From Virgibacillus_F flavescens (lineage in GTDB: Bacteria > Bacillota > Bacilli > Bacillales > Amphibacillaceae): 64,000 nt of DNA. This document shows, piece after piece, positions 6,636 through 16,156 of this stretch. The DNA lies in assembly GCF_050574275.1 (NCBI RefSeq), contig NZ_CP192260.1, positions 2,480,001-2,544,000 of the forward strand, read 5' to 3'. The notes under the pieces are model-generated. The model had not been told where the DNA came from, did not search any database, and was given only the letters and a program-made list of their open reading frames with translations. Each line of letters begins with the position of its first letter. Position 1 is the first letter of the stretch. A program made the translations under genes and the position numbers.

Positions 6636-7868
6636 TTAATCTTTATTTAATAATTCACTTAAAGATTCTTGCAACGCAATTTTCACATGTTCATATGTTA
6701 GCCCTCCTTGTATGAAGGCAGTATAAGGTTCGCGAATAGGACCGTCTGCAGTCAGTTCAAGACTGGCACCCTGGATAAATGTCCCTGCTGCCATGATAAC
6801 TTCGCTTTCGTATCCAGGAATATTACTTGGATAAGGAGTTACAAATGAATTAACGGGAGAGTTTTCCTGAATGGTCTGGCAAAACGCGATCATTTGATCA
6901 GCGGTATTAAATGTTACTGATTGAATTAAATCCGTTCGAATTGCTTGATAGTGTGGGTTTGACGAAAATCCTGCAATTTCAAGCAATCTTGCAGTGAAAA
7001 TTGCTCCCTTTAACGCTTCTCCTACTATATGAGGAGCCATAAAAAATCCTTGGAACATTTCTTGGAGCATGTTTAATGTTGCACCAGTTTCTTTTCCGAG
7101 CCCAGGTGCGGTTAATCGATTCGCACATTTCTCTATAAGTGTTTTTTTTCCAGCAATGTAGCCTCCTGCCCGCACAATACCGCCACCAGGATTTTTAATC
7201 AAAGAACCGGCTACTATATCCGCTCCGACATGAAGAGGTTCCTTTTTTTCTACAAATTCCCCATAACAATTATCAACAAATACAATAATAGAATCATCGA
7301 TATTTTTTATGAAACGCACCATTTCTTCAATTTCTTTTATCGTAAAAGATGGCCGATTCGCGTAGCCTTTTGAGCGTTGGATTCCAATAACCCTTGTTTG
7401 CTCAGAAATGCATTGGGAAATCTGAGTAAAGTCAACCCCCCCATTCTCCAGTAAATTAATTTGTTTATATGTAATGCCGAAGTCTCTGAGAGAACCTGTA
7501 TTATCATCCGTGTTACCAATAACACCTTCTAAAGTGTCGTAGGGTTTTCCAGTAATATACATTAGCTCATCATGGGGGCGAAGCAATCCGAATAACGCAG
7601 TTGAAATAGCGTGGGTGCCTGAAACAATCTGCGGACGTACCAGAGCGTCCTCCCCACCTAACACTTCCGCATAAATTATTTCTAATACTTCTCTACCAAA
7701 ATCATCATACCCATATCCAGTTGTTGGATTAAAATGACTATCACTTACTCGATGTGTTTTAAAAGCATTTAATACCCGCTTCTGATTATGCTCTACAATT
7801 GATGCAACATTTTGATGGAGTTGTTTACAATCTGTTTCTGCCTGACTTGTAATTTCATCGATATTCAA
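6636..7868 (-). CDS. ynbB: YnbB, PLP-dependent 'aluminium resistance'/methionine gamma-lyase-like protein
   Basis: Fold-type I pyridoxal-phosphate protein of 410 residues. The likely PLP lysine is in AGSLIKNPGGGIVRAGGY (about residues 225-242), after the FVDNCYGEF aspartate motif. The N-terminal part has the family landmark GYGYDDFGRE. Databases often label the family 'aluminium resistance protein' or 'methionine gamma-lyase family', and neither activity is established for YnbB. The start is TTG at 7868 after AAAGGAG, and the ribosome site lies in the gap and end of hflX four bases upstream. Order hflX-ynbB-glnR-glnA is the same as in B. subtilis. Confidence 0.88.
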   Translation of the reverse strand: MNIDEITSQAETDCKQLHQNVASIVEHNQKRVLNAFKTHRVSDSHFNPTTGYGYDDFGREVLEIIYAEVLGGEDALVRPQIVSGTHAISTALFGLLRPHDELMYITGKPYDTLEGVIGNTDDNTGSLRDFGITYKQINLLENGGVDFTQISQCISEQTRVIGIQRSKGYANRPSFTIKEIEEMVRFIKNIDDSIIVFVDNCYGEFVEKKEPLHVGADIVAGSLIKNPGGGIVRAGGYIAGKKTLIEKCANRLTAPGLGKETGATLNMLQEMFQGFFMAPHIVGEALKGAIFTARLLEIAGFSSNPHYQAIRTDLIQSVTFNTADQMIAFCQTIQENSPVNSFVTPYPSNIPGYESEVIMAAGTFIQGASLELTADGPIREPYTAFIQGGLTYEHVKIALQESLSELLNKD

Positions 7869-7872
7869 TCTA

Positions 7873-9108
7873 TTATTGCTCCTTTAATTTGTTTTGTAAT
7901 GGATGAGCCTGTTTAATGTAACCGTTTATCTTATATTTCTCTTGTACTTCATCAAATTCTCTCTTCCGCATTATTGTTTCGTGCTCGAGTCTGTTAATCA
8001 TTTTACCTTCATCCGGATCCAATAATGTAGAATACCAGTCCCATTCCGTTTCAAGGATCGATTCAATTCTTAACAATAATTTCGTAATATCTGCCTTCTC
8101 GTAGGCGCTCAATACAATATACGGGTGATTATTAGGAATAAACTCATCATTTATTTTATCCTTTTTATTATAGACTGTTAAAGTTGGAATGGATAAAGCA
8201 TCTAAGTCCTTAAGGAGTTTTAGAACAGTTTCTTGATGTTGTTCTTTATCTGAATGTGAGCCATCTACAACGTGAAGTATAAAATCAGCTTCTGTTACCT
8301 CTTCAAGTGTGGACTTAAAAGCAGCAATCAGTGCCGTAGGAAGATCTTGTAAAAAACCCACCGTATCCGTTAGCAGCGCCTGGAAACCTGATGGAAACTG
8401 AAAGTGTCTCGTCAACGGGTCTAACGTGGCAAATAATTGGTTTTCTTCTAAAGACTGTTCTTTTGTAATCCGGTTAAACAGCGTGGATTTTCCAGCATTT
8501 GTGTAGCCCACAATTGCAATTTGAAAAGCCTGATTTGTTTTTCTGCGTTTACGGTATTGCGCACGCTGGCTAACTACTACCTTAAACCGACGTTGGATAT
8601 CGTAAATCCTTCGGCGTATATGACGCTGGTCTGTTTCTAATTTGGTTTCACCTGGACCTCTTGTTCCGATACCTGCGCCTAGACGTGATAACTGATTGCC
8701 TTGTCCATGCAATCTAGGGAGTAAATATTCGAGTTGAGCTAACTCTACTTGAAGCTTACCTTCTTTAGTTCTTGCACGCATTGCAAAAATATCAAGGATT
8801 AACTGACTTCGATCGATTAAAGGTACTTCTAATGCTTCAGATAGATTCCTTGACTGACCAGCAGATAATTCATCGTTGGAAATTACAAGGTCGATTTCCA
8901 GTTCTTCGACATCTTGACTGATCTCTTCAATTTTCCCTTCACCTATATAAGTAGCTGGGTGGATTCGATTTCGTTTTTGGGTAACTACCTTTTTGACGGT
9001 ACCGCCAGCGGTATCGCACAATGAAACCAGTTCCTGAAGAGATGATTCAAAATGCTCATCTGTTTGATTTGGATGTTTGACTGCAACTATTAATATTTTT
9101 TCTCGCAT
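7873..9108 (-). CDS. hflX: HflX, ribosome-associated GTPase
   Basis: GTPase of the OBG/HflX class that in other bacteria binds 50S subunits and splits stalled or hibernating 70S ribosomes. The protein has 411 residues. The N-terminal HflX domain includes PATYIGEGKIEEI (about 51-63), then a coiled linker with RLGAGIGTRGPGETKLETD (about 142-160). The G domain has G1 GYTNAGKS (201-208), G3 DTVGF and G4 NKKD. A short C-terminal domain follows. The start is ATG at 9108. It is followed closely by ynbB (4-base gap), so the two are probably co-transcribed. Confidence 0.95.
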   Translation of the reverse strand: MREKILIVAVKHPNQTDEHFESSLQELVSLCDTAGGTVKKVVTQKRNRIHPATYIGEGKIEEISQDVEELEIDLVISNDELSAGQSRNLSEALEVPLIDRSQLILDIFAMRARTKEGKLQVELAQLEYLLPRLHGQGNQLSRLGAGIGTRGPGETKLETDQRHIRRRIYDIQRRFKVVVSQRAQYRKRRKTNQAFQIAIVGYTNAGKSTLFNRITKEQSLEENQLFATLDPLTRHFQFPSGFQALLTDTVGFLQDLPTALIAAFKSTLEEVTEADFILHVVDGSHSDKEQHQETVLKLLKDLDALSIPTLTVYNKKDKINDEFIPNNHPYIVLSAYEKADITKLLLRIESILETEWDWYSTLLDPDEGKMINRLEHETIMRKREFDEVQEKYKINGYIKQAHPLQNKLKEQ

Positions 9109-9154
9109 TACTATCAGACCTCTTTCTTGATACTAAACTTATCATAGCAAAGTG

Positions 9155-9187
9155 AAAACCTTATCACAATTTGTATGATAAGGTTTT
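9155..9187 (-). terminator. Intrinsic terminator of spoVK
   Basis: The arms 9155-9166 and 9176-9187 form a 12-bp stem (AAAACCTTATCA with TGATAAGGTTTT). It separates the sporulation gene from hflX. Confidence 0.82.
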
Positions 9188-9201
9188 TTAAAGCAGATTA
9201 A

Positions 9202-10131
9202 TTAACTTGTTGATTTATCAAAAACTAAATCCTGTTTTGTAAGGGTAATTAACGAATCATTCGTTAGTTTGTTTTGATGCAAAATACGAATTGCCTGTTT
9301 TCGAATTGATTGTTCAATCACATTTCTTACATAACGTGCATTGGAAAAATTATAGTCACTATTATTTTTCTCTTGTGAGATCTGTTCTTTCAGTTTCCAC
9401 TCCGCTTCACTAGTTAATTGATATTCCCGTTCTTTTAACATTTTTTTGGCAATCTGTATCAATTGGTCAACACTATAATCCTGAAAATCCAATATAAAAG
9501 GAAATCTCGATTTCAATCCTGGATTAAGTAATAAAAATTGTTCCATTTCAAAAGGGTATCCTGCCAGAATTAACACAAAATCATCGTGGTCATCTTCCAT
9601 ATGCTTGACTAATGTATCAATTGCTTCTTTACCAAAATCTTTTTCTCCACCTCTTGCAAGAGAATAAGCTTCATCGATAAACAGTATTCCTCCAGCAGCT
9701 TTTTGTATGAGACCTCGCGTTTTCTGAGCGGTCTGACCAATGTACTCACCTACTAGATCTGCCCGTTCCGCTTCGACAAAATGACCTTTTGAAAGTATAT
9801 TCATTTCATGATAGACAGTAGCTAGCTTTCTGGCAATTGTTGTTTTTCCTGTACCAGGATTTCCTTTAAATAACATGTGCAGCACTTGATTAGTAGATTG
9901 AAGTCCTACCTGTTTTCGTTTTTCGTTAATCGTTATCATAGCGTAAATTTCTTTTATCGATTGTTTGAGGTATTCCATTCCTACGAATGATGAAAATTCC
10001 TGGTCTATACGAAAAAATGGGCTGGACTCGTTATAGGAAGGACGTTTATCCTGGTCCACTTTCACGCCATCTTTGTCATATAATACAATGTTAATTTGCC
10101 CATTTTTATTTTGTATCATTTGCGATTCCAA
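9202..10131 (-). CDS. spoVK: SpoVK, CbxX/CfqX-type AAA ATPase of spore maturation
   Basis: AAA+ ATPase of 309 residues needed in B. subtilis for late spore development, expressed in the mother cell. Walker A is GNPGTGKTT (90-98). Walker B is ILFIDEAYSLARG (149-161, Asp153 and Glu154). The arginine-rich sensor region is LNPGLKSRFPF, and the C-terminal helical lid ends around IRKQAIRIL. The N-terminal 45 residues are polar and variable. The start is ATG at 10131; the ribosome site GGGGTGAT lies directly upstream. It has its own terminator, consistent with transcription apart from hfq and hflX. Confidence 0.93.
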   Translation of the reverse strand: MESQMIQNKNGQINIVLYDKDGVKVDQDKRPSYNESSPFFRIDQEFSSFVGMEYLKQSIKEIYAMITINEKRKQVGLQSTNQVLHMLFKGNPGTGKTTIARKLATVYHEMNILSKGHFVEAERADLVGEYIGQTAQKTRGLIQKAAGGILFIDEAYSLARGGEKDFGKEAIDTLVKHMEDDHDDFVLILAGYPFEMEQFLLLNPGLKSRFPFILDFQDYSVDQLIQIAKKMLKEREYQLTSEAEWKLKEQISQEKNNSDYNFSNARYVRNVIEQSIRKQAIRILHQNKLTNDSLITLTKQDLVFDKSTS

Positions 10132-10202
10132 ATCATCACCCCTTAGTCAATTTAGTATACGCACTTTCTGAAAAAGTTGTGACAAATGCCTATATATGAA
10201 AA

Positions 10203-10232
10203 AGGAACGCGTCCAATACTGGTCGCGTTCCT
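10203..10232 (-). terminator. Intrinsic terminator of miaA-hfq
   Basis: The arms 10203-10211 and 10224-10232 (AGGAACGCG with CGCGTTCCT) are followed on the minus strand by a T run. It lies 8 bases beyond the hfq stop. Confidence 0.92.
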
Positions 10233-10239
10233 GCTCAAA

Positions 10240-10464
10240 TTATTCTTTATCGAGTGATACATTTTTAACTGGTGAAAAGGTTGAAATCGCATGTTTAAAT
10301 ATTAATTGTTGTTTACCATCTGCTTCAAGTAATACCGTGAAATTATCAAAGGCTTTAATAATACCCCTCAGTTGAAAACCATTTATCAAAAACACCGTAA
10401 CTGAAATATGATCTTTGCGTAATTGATTTAAATATTGCTCTTGAATATTTACCGTTTGCGCCAT
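10240..10464 (-). CDS. hfq: Hfq, Sm-like RNA chaperone
   Basis: Hexameric RNA-binding protein of 74 residues. The Sm1 region is HISVTVFLINGFQLRGII (about 19-36) and Sm2 is QLIFKHAISTFSP (about 53-65), which carries the FKHAIS variant of the YKHAI signature. It lacks the long acidic tail of enterobacterial Hfq, as usual in Firmicutes. The start is ATG at 10464 after AAAAGGAGGAAA. It lies 37 bases downstream of miaA on the same transcript. Its role in sRNA regulation in Bacillaceae is modest and mainly inferred. Confidence 0.96.
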   Translation of the reverse strand: MAQTVNIQEQYLNQLRKDHISVTVFLINGFQLRGIIKAFDNFTVLLEADGKQQLIFKHAISTFSPVKNVSLDKE

Positions 10465-10501
10465 CCCATTTCCTCCTTTTCTATCTATATAGTATTTACT
10501 T

Positions 10502-11434
10502 CTACTTATCTTCCAACATTCCTGCTAAATCAGTTAAAATTGTTTTAAATTTTTGATTAATTGTTTCTGGTGTTACTGTGTACCAAGTCACATCCATCTT
10601 ATTCTTAAACCACGTATACTGCCTCTTAGCAAACCTTCTGGAATTCCGCTTCAGCAATTCAATTGCTACTTCGAGTGTGTATTCACCTTTGAAATAAGGG
10701 ATGAACTCTTTATAGCCAATAGCGCGCATGGATTGATGATTCTCTAAACCATTCGTATAAAGTTTATGAACTTCAGACAGCAGGCCATCTTCCATCATTT
10801 TATCAATTCGCATATTTATCTGGTCATATAGCATTTTTCTATCCATTTCCAGTCCAATTAAAATTGGTTCGTAATCGGAATCTTTTTGTTCATTTTTCAA
10901 GACCGACATTGTTTTCCCTGTTGTCTCATGAATTTCAATTGCACGGATAAGTCTTCGATGGTTGTTAGGATGTATTTTTGACGCCTGTTCGGGATCAATT
11001 TCTTTTAATCTGTTATAAAAATGAGCAGCACCTTTTTCTTCCAGTTCTTTCTCTAGTTCGTGCGTTATTTTCTCATCTCTAGCGTCATTTGAGAAATTAT
11101 AGTTGTATAGAGTGGACTGAATATAGAGGCCGCTTCCCCCAACTATAATCGGGAGCTGTTCGTCAATTGAAATTTTATCGATATACGATTTAACAAGTTG
11201 TTGAAAGTCTGCTGCTGAAAATGATTCAGCTGGATCTTTAATATCAATCATATAATGAGGAAGACCTTGCTTTTCATCTTCACTAATTTTAGCAGTCCCT
11301 ATATCCATACCTTTGTATATCTGCATGGAATCTCCACTTATAATTTGACCATTAAATTTCTTGGCTATTTCTAAACTTAATTTCGTTTTGCCCACTGCAG
11401 TAGGGCCAACAATTGCAATAACTTTCTGTTTCAT
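10502..11434 (-). CDS. miaA: MiaA, tRNA dimethylallyltransferase
   Basis: Adds a dimethylallyl group to N6 of A37 in tRNAs that read codons beginning with U. This is the step before MiaB (coded at 17470-19038). The protein has 310 residues. The P-loop is GPTAVGKT (about 10-17). SGDSMQIYKGMDIGTAK (about 34-50) is the conserved substrate motif, and VGGSGLYIQ (about 98-106) follows. The C-terminal tRNA-contact region is RRFAKRQYTWFK. The start is ATG at 11434 after TAGGAGGAAA. It lies 13 bases after mutL. Confidence 0.97.
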   Translation of the reverse strand: MKQKVIAIVGPTAVGKTKLSLEIAKKFNGQIISGDSMQIYKGMDIGTAKISEDEKQGLPHYMIDIKDPAESFSAADFQQLVKSYIDKISIDEQLPIIVGGSGLYIQSTLYNYNFSNDARDEKITHELEKELEEKGAAHFYNRLKEIDPEQASKIHPNNHRRLIRAIEIHETTGKTMSVLKNEQKDSDYEPILIGLEMDRKMLYDQINMRIDKMMEDGLLSEVHKLYTNGLENHQSMRAIGYKEFIPYFKGEYTLEVAIELLKRNSRRFAKRQYTWFKNKMDVTWYTVTPETINQKFKTILTDLAGMLEDK

Positions 11435-11447
11435 AATTTCCTCCTAA

Positions 11448-13262
11448 TTACATAACCCTTTTAAACATTTTCTCTAATTCATAGGAAGAAAAATGTACAA
11501 TAATCGGGCGTCCGTGTGGGCAAGTGAAAGGATCAGTTGTCTTACGCAAATCTTCAAGTAAATGAAACATATCTTTCTCATTCAAGTAGTGGTTAGCTTT
11601 AATTGATCCTTTACAAGACATCATAATAGCTGCCTCTTCCCGAATGGATTCAATATTCACCTTTTCATCATTCATAATTTGATCAATCATTTCACGAATA
11701 ACTTCTTCTTCGTATCCATCAGGAAACCAAACAGGGTGTGAGCGGATAATATACGTTTGAGTACCAAATTCCTCGAAAAATAAACCAACTTTCTGAAATT
11801 CTGCTTCATATTGGTCAATAAAAATCGATTCTTGTTTTGAAAATTCAAATGTCATGGGGATGAGTAATTCTTGAAGCGTGTTTTCTGACTCCCCAAGTTT
11901 ATCTCTAAAAAATTCATATTTAACTCTTTCCTGGGCTGCATGCTGATCGATCATGTATAAGCCATTTTCATTTTGGGCGAGTAGATAGGTGCCATGCAAT
12001 TGACCAACAGGATACATGATTGGTACTCGATTTTCTTTAAGAATCACTGGATCCTGGCTGGTTTCTGTTATCCCTTTCTCAGATGCAGACACTTCATTTT
12101 CTTTTATCTGAAAATCTGTATTCCATTCCTTGTAAGTACCTAATGAGCTACGATTTTCTTGCTTTTCTTCTGGTTTCAATTCATTCCTATCAGGTATTGC
12201 TTTTGATTGTTCGAAATCAATCGTTGATTGGTATGAGGGCTGCTTCTTTGGTTTAGGCTGTTCCATTTCAGGTATTAGTGATGTTTGTCTAAAGGTTTGG
12301 CGAATCATTTGTTCAATCATGTGAAATAACTCTTTCTCTTTACTGAATCGAACCTCTAGCTTAGTGGGATGTACATTCACATCTACTAAAATCGGATCCA
12401 TCGTAATAGATAAGACGACGAGGGGCATTCTTCCGATTGGCAGTAAAGTATGGTAGCCCTTAATAATTGCCTGTGATAATGGAATACTCTTGATGTACCT
12501 GCCGTTTATTATCGTCGAAATATAATTACGGGTTGCTCGGGTAATTTCGGGCTTTGCAATATAACCACTAATCTGAAAATCCAGTGTTTTCTCTTCAACT
12601 GGGACCATCTTTCTGGCTACTCCCATTCCGTATACCTGCGAAATTACCTGAAGCAGATCCCCTGCTCCAGTTGTCTTAAACAGCTGTCTCCCATTATGCG
12701 CTAACTCAAACCGGACATCTGGGTGTGACAATGCGATTCGATTCATTAAATCAGTTATATGACCTAGTTCAGTATGAATCGTTTTCATATACTTAAGACG
12801 TGCAGGTGTATTAAAAAATAATTCTTCTACTAAGATTTCTGTGCCTCTACGGGCGTCACTTTTATCCTGATTAATAATTCTACCGCCCTCTAGTGTTAAG
12901 TGTGTCCCTGATTGTTCCCCTTCGGAAGTTTTTACTGTGAGTTTGCTAACAGCAGCAATGCTGGCCAGCGCTTCTCCACGAAAACCCAGAGTCTTGATAT
13001 GAAATAAATCAGACTCATCTTTGATTTTACTAGTAGCATGACGTAAAAATGACTTTACACAATCCTCTTCTGACATACCGTACCCATTATCCGATACTTT
13101 TATTTTCTGTAAGCCAGCCTCTTCAATTTCAATTTTTATCCAGGTGCTGCTTGCATCAATACTGTTTTCAACGAGTTCCTTCACGACAGATGCTGGTCGC
13201 TCAACTACTTCTCCTGCCGCTATCTTATTTGCAAGTGCATCAGACATTTGGAATATTTTCAT
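11448..13262 (-). CDS. mutL: MutL, mismatch-repair ATPase/endonuclease
   Basis: Links mismatch recognition by MutS to strand incision. It has 604 residues from ATG 13262; a TTG three bases upstream is less likely because AAAGGAA gives better spacing to the ATG. The GHKL ATPase motifs are VENSIDA (about 31-37), DNGYGM and TLGFRGEAL. A polar linker of about 100 residues (about 335-430) follows. The C-terminal endonuclease domain has DQHAAQERVKYE, matching DQHA-X2-E-X4-E of nicking MutL proteins, plus SCKGSIKA and CPHGRP for metal binding. It should therefore be an endonuclease type, as expected for a bacterium without MutH. It lies 21 bases after mutS. Confidence 0.97.
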   Translation of the reverse strand: MKIFQMSDALANKIAAGEVVERPASVVKELVENSIDASSTWIKIEIEEAGLQKIKVSDNGYGMSEEDCVKSFLRHATSKIKDESDLFHIKTLGFRGEALASIAAVSKLTVKTSEGEQSGTHLTLEGGRIINQDKSDARRGTEILVEELFFNTPARLKYMKTIHTELGHITDLMNRIALSHPDVRFELAHNGRQLFKTTGAGDLLQVISQVYGMGVARKMVPVEEKTLDFQISGYIAKPEITRATRNYISTIINGRYIKSIPLSQAIIKGYHTLLPIGRMPLVVLSITMDPILVDVNVHPTKLEVRFSKEKELFHMIEQMIRQTFRQTSLIPEMEQPKPKKQPSYQSTIDFEQSKAIPDRNELKPEEKQENRSSLGTYKEWNTDFQIKENEVSASEKGITETSQDPVILKENRVPIMYPVGQLHGTYLLAQNENGLYMIDQHAAQERVKYEFFRDKLGESENTLQELLIPMTFEFSKQESIFIDQYEAEFQKVGLFFEEFGTQTYIIRSHPVWFPDGYEEEVIREMIDQIMNDEKVNIESIREEAAIMMSCKGSIKANHYLNEKDMFHLLEDLRKTTDPFTCPHGRPIIVHFSSYELEKMFKRVM

Positions 13263-13283
13263 CAAAACAATTCCTTTCTACTC

Positions 13284-15860
13284 CTATTTCCTAAGCTTTT
13301 TTTGCAAACGACTTAATTCATTCATAGCATCTAGTGGAGTCATATCAAATAGGTTTAACTTCTTAAGATCACCTATTACCGATTCCTGCCACTTATCTAG
13401 CTTTTTTACTTTTTGATCGCTGGCTTGTTCCGCAAAAAATGATAGTTGGCTGGCACTTTCTTCTTGAACGTTAAGTTTTTTCTCATCTTTATTTTCAAAG
13501 TCGTGCAGTATTGACGTTGCTCGGCTAATCAACTGATCTGGTAAATCAGCGAGTTTGGCAACATGTATGCCGTAGCTCTCATCAGCTGCACCTTCTTTAA
13601 TTTGGTGTAAAAACACGACGTTCCCCTCGTATTCTTCAGCCCGAACATGTATATTCTTTAACTTATCAAGTGATCTATCAAGTGTTGTTAACTCATGATA
13701 ATGTGTAGAAAATAGAGTTTTGGCATGTATGTTGTCATGAATGTACTCAACAATCGCCTGGGCTAATGCCATGCCGTCATACGTGCTTGTCCCACGTCCT
13801 ATCTCATCTAAAAGAATTAAGCTATTATTTGTTGCATTCGATAGAGCATGATTTGCTTCTAGCATTTCAACCATAAATGTACTTTGCCCCGAAACCAAAT
13901 CATCAGCCGCACCAATGCGTGTGAATATTTGATCGAAAATTGTTAACTCTGCCCGTTCACACGGGACAAAGCAACCAATTTGACCCATAAGTACCGTTAG
14001 TGCAAGTTGACGCATGTATGTGCTCTTTCCGGACATATTTGGGCCAGTGATTAACAGAATGTCAGAATCCTGGTCCATATACACATCATTTGGAACGAAT
14101 TCACCATTTTTCATCACTTTTTCAACAACGGGATGACGACCATTCTTGATGGAAAGGTTACTATTCACAAAACTCGGCCGTTTGTATCCATTATTTTCAC
14201 TTACAGTGGCAAATGACTGTAATACATCAACCTTACTAACAACCTCAGCTAATTTCTGCAGTTCAGGTATGTACATTTTTAATTGATCTCGAATAGCTAT
14301 AAATAATTCGTATTCCAGCTCGACACTCTTTTCTTCGGCTTCAAGAATCAGCTGTTCCTTTTCTTTTAATTCTGGGGTAACGTATCGTTCGGCATTCGTT
14401 AACGTCTGCTTCCGTTCATATCTACCCTCAGGAAGTAAATGCATATTTGCTTTTGTCACTTCAATATAATAACCAAAGACTCGATTATAGCCGATTTTCA
14501 ATGATTTAATTTTGGTTGCTTCTTTTTCTTTCTTCTCAAGTTCTTTTATCCATTGTTTGCCATTTCTTGAAGCATCTCGGTATGTATCAAGTGTTTCATT
14601 ATAGCCATCTTTAATTAAAGAGCCATCTTTAATTGAAATTGGCGGGTTTTCCACTAAACTATCCTCCAGCAGTGCTACCAGTTGGTTTGGTGATTGTATT
14701 TCATTGACTATTTTATTAATTGGTTGAGAATCAAATTGATTTAAAATCGTAATCAGTTCAGGAATTTTAGCTAAAGATTGTTTCAATTGAATCAGATCAC
14801 GACCATTTACATTTCCAAATGCAATCCGTCCTGAAAGACGCTCAAGGTCATAGACTGATTTCAACCCTTCTCTAAGTGCGTCACGTTCCATAAATCCGTG
14901 ATAGAAAGTATCCACCACGTCCAATCGCTCTTCAATCTGGACGGGATTTAATAACGGACGTTCAATCCATTTTTTTAATAAGCGTGATCCCATCGAGGTA
15001 ACAGTATGATCGAGGACCCATAAAAGACTTCCGTGCTTACCTTTTTTTATTATTGTTTCTGTTAATTCCAAGTTTCGCTTAGAATACATATCAAGCTTTA
15101 AGAACTGTTTAAGTTCAATAATTTTGGCTGGCTGTAAATGATCAAGGGAACGTTTTTGTGTATGCTGTACGTAATTCAGTAACCTGCTGAATGCCTTTAC
15201 TAATCGTTCATCATTCAAATGATCAAATAGCCCTCTATATTCTCCATTAAAACTTATTTCATCCTGATAGGATAATGTTACGTTTAATTTATCTGAAAGC
15301 TGCTGTTGTTGTTCTTGAGGCATATCAGAGGAGATTACAATCTCTTTCGTCGGTTGATTATACAACTCATGAATAACACCATCCCAGCCGCTCGTTACAT
15401 GTGCAATACTATTCTCTCCGGTAGAAAGGTCATTATAAACAATTACATATGTACCATCCTTGAAATATGAAAGACTTGCAATATAATTGTTCTCATTTTC
15501 ACTTAGCATAGCAGATTCCATAACGGTTCCTGGAGTGATTAATTGAACGACTTCACGTTTCACCACACCTTTTGCCTGTTTCGGATCCTCTACTTGTTCA
15601 CAAATAGCCACTTTATATCCTTTTTCAACTAAATTTTTTATGTAGTTAGCAGCAGCGTGGTACGGTACACCACACATTGGGATTGGATCATCTTTTGCTG
15701 CATCACGCTTCGTCAATGTAATTTCCAGTTCTCTTGCAGCATCCACTGCATCATCAAAAAACATTTCATAAAAATCGCCAAGGCGGAAAAATAAAAAAGC
15801 GTCCTGATAGTCTGCTTTTATTCGTAAATATTGCTCCATCATCGGTGTATGTTTCGACAT
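13284..15860 (-). CDS. mutS: MutS, DNA mismatch recognition ATPase
   Basis: Recognises base mismatches and small loops. It has 858 residues from ATG 15860 (GGGGGAATTGGG in front). A longer in-frame extension to 15986 would run through repeat DNA and gives a non-MutS N-terminus, so it was rejected. FFRLGDFYEMF (about 26-36) is the mismatch-reading Phe-x-Glu motif. Connector, core and clamp regions follow. Walker A is ITGPNMSGKSTYM in the C-terminal third, then LILLDEIGRGTST and STHYHELT. The C-terminal dimerisation helices end at residue 858. It heads the mutS-mutL-(miaA-hfq) transcript, and its upstream region is occupied by a tandem hairpin repeat. Confidence 0.97.
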   Translation of the reverse strand: MSKHTPMMEQYLRIKADYQDAFLFFRLGDFYEMFFDDAVDAARELEITLTKRDAAKDDPIPMCGVPYHAAANYIKNLVEKGYKVAICEQVEDPKQAKGVVKREVVQLITPGTVMESAMLSENENNYIASLSYFKDGTYVIVYNDLSTGENSIAHVTSGWDGVIHELYNQPTKEIVISSDMPQEQQQQLSDKLNVTLSYQDEISFNGEYRGLFDHLNDERLVKAFSRLLNYVQHTQKRSLDHLQPAKIIELKQFLKLDMYSKRNLELTETIIKKGKHGSLLWVLDHTVTSMGSRLLKKWIERPLLNPVQIEERLDVVDTFYHGFMERDALREGLKSVYDLERLSGRIAFGNVNGRDLIQLKQSLAKIPELITILNQFDSQPINKIVNEIQSPNQLVALLEDSLVENPPISIKDGSLIKDGYNETLDTYRDASRNGKQWIKELEKKEKEATKIKSLKIGYNRVFGYYIEVTKANMHLLPEGRYERKQTLTNAERYVTPELKEKEQLILEAEEKSVELEYELFIAIRDQLKMYIPELQKLAEVVSKVDVLQSFATVSENNGYKRPSFVNSNLSIKNGRHPVVEKVMKNGEFVPNDVYMDQDSDILLITGPNMSGKSTYMRQLALTVLMGQIGCFVPCERAELTIFDQIFTRIGAADDLVSGQSTFMVEMLEANHALSNATNNSLILLDEIGRGTSTYDGMALAQAIVEYIHDNIHAKTLFSTHYHELTTLDRSLDKLKNIHVRAEEYEGNVVFLHQIKEGAADESYGIHVAKLADLPDQLISRATSILHDFENKDEKKLNVQEESASQLSFFAEQASDQKVKKLDKWQESVIGDLKKLNLFDMTPLDAMNELSRLQKKLRK

Positions 15861-15897
15861 CCCAATTCCCCCAAAAAACCCATAATATTCTCCCCCG

Positions 15898-15903
15898 ATT
15901 ATA
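15898..15903 (-). promoter_or_regulatory. Extended -10 of the mutS promoter
   Basis: On the minus strand TGC-TATAAT is a perfect extended -10 (TGN-TATAAT), 38 bases upstream of the mutS ATG. No good -35 is visible. The position where one would sit (about 15920-15927) is already inside the first copy of the 122-bp repeat. Confidence 0.6.
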
Positions 15904-15912
15904 GCATATATA

Positions 15913-16034
15913 GAAAAGTGAAGGCGACTGTTTAGTGACGTACAAATAGACAGGGCTGTGAAATGTACGATGAATTTGCCGTACATTCAACAGAACGGTC
16001 TATTTGCTAGTCGCTAGGAGCCGCAACTGGACAA
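15913..16034. repeat. Tandem hairpin repeat, copy 1 (122 bp)
   Basis: First of two nearly identical units with a period of exactly 122 bases. The unit folds back on itself in three nested arms: GCGACT 15924-15929 with AGTCGC 16009-16014; AAATAGAC 15944-15951 with GTCTATTT 15998-16005; and AATGTACG 15962-15969 with CGTACATT 15980-15987. It contains no convincing ORF. From memory, similar units (beginning GTGAAGGCGACTG, ending GCTAGGAGCCG then AGCTGGACA) recur between genes in related Bacillaceae; this is not checked. Confidence 0.85.
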
Positions 16035-16156
16035 GAAAAGTGAAGGCGACTGTTTAGTGACGTACAAATAGACAGGGCTGTGAAATGTACGATGAATTTT
16101 TCGTACATTCAACAGAACGGTCTATTTGCTAGTCGCTAGGAGCCGTAGCTGGACAA
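16035..16156. repeat. Tandem hairpin repeat, copy 2 (122 bp)
   Basis: Same 122-base unit as the preceding copy. It differs at only a few positions: GCC becomes TTC in the central loop, and CAA becomes TAG near the right end. The central change keeps or improves the AATGTACGA/TCGTACATT arm. All three nested inverted arms are preserved. Confidence 0.85.

Noticed and set aside
15766..15990. Open frames extending upstream of mutS, including a longer MutS start at 15986
   Set aside because: They run through the hairpin repeat and promoter. ATG 15860 has a good ribosome site and gives the exact family length.
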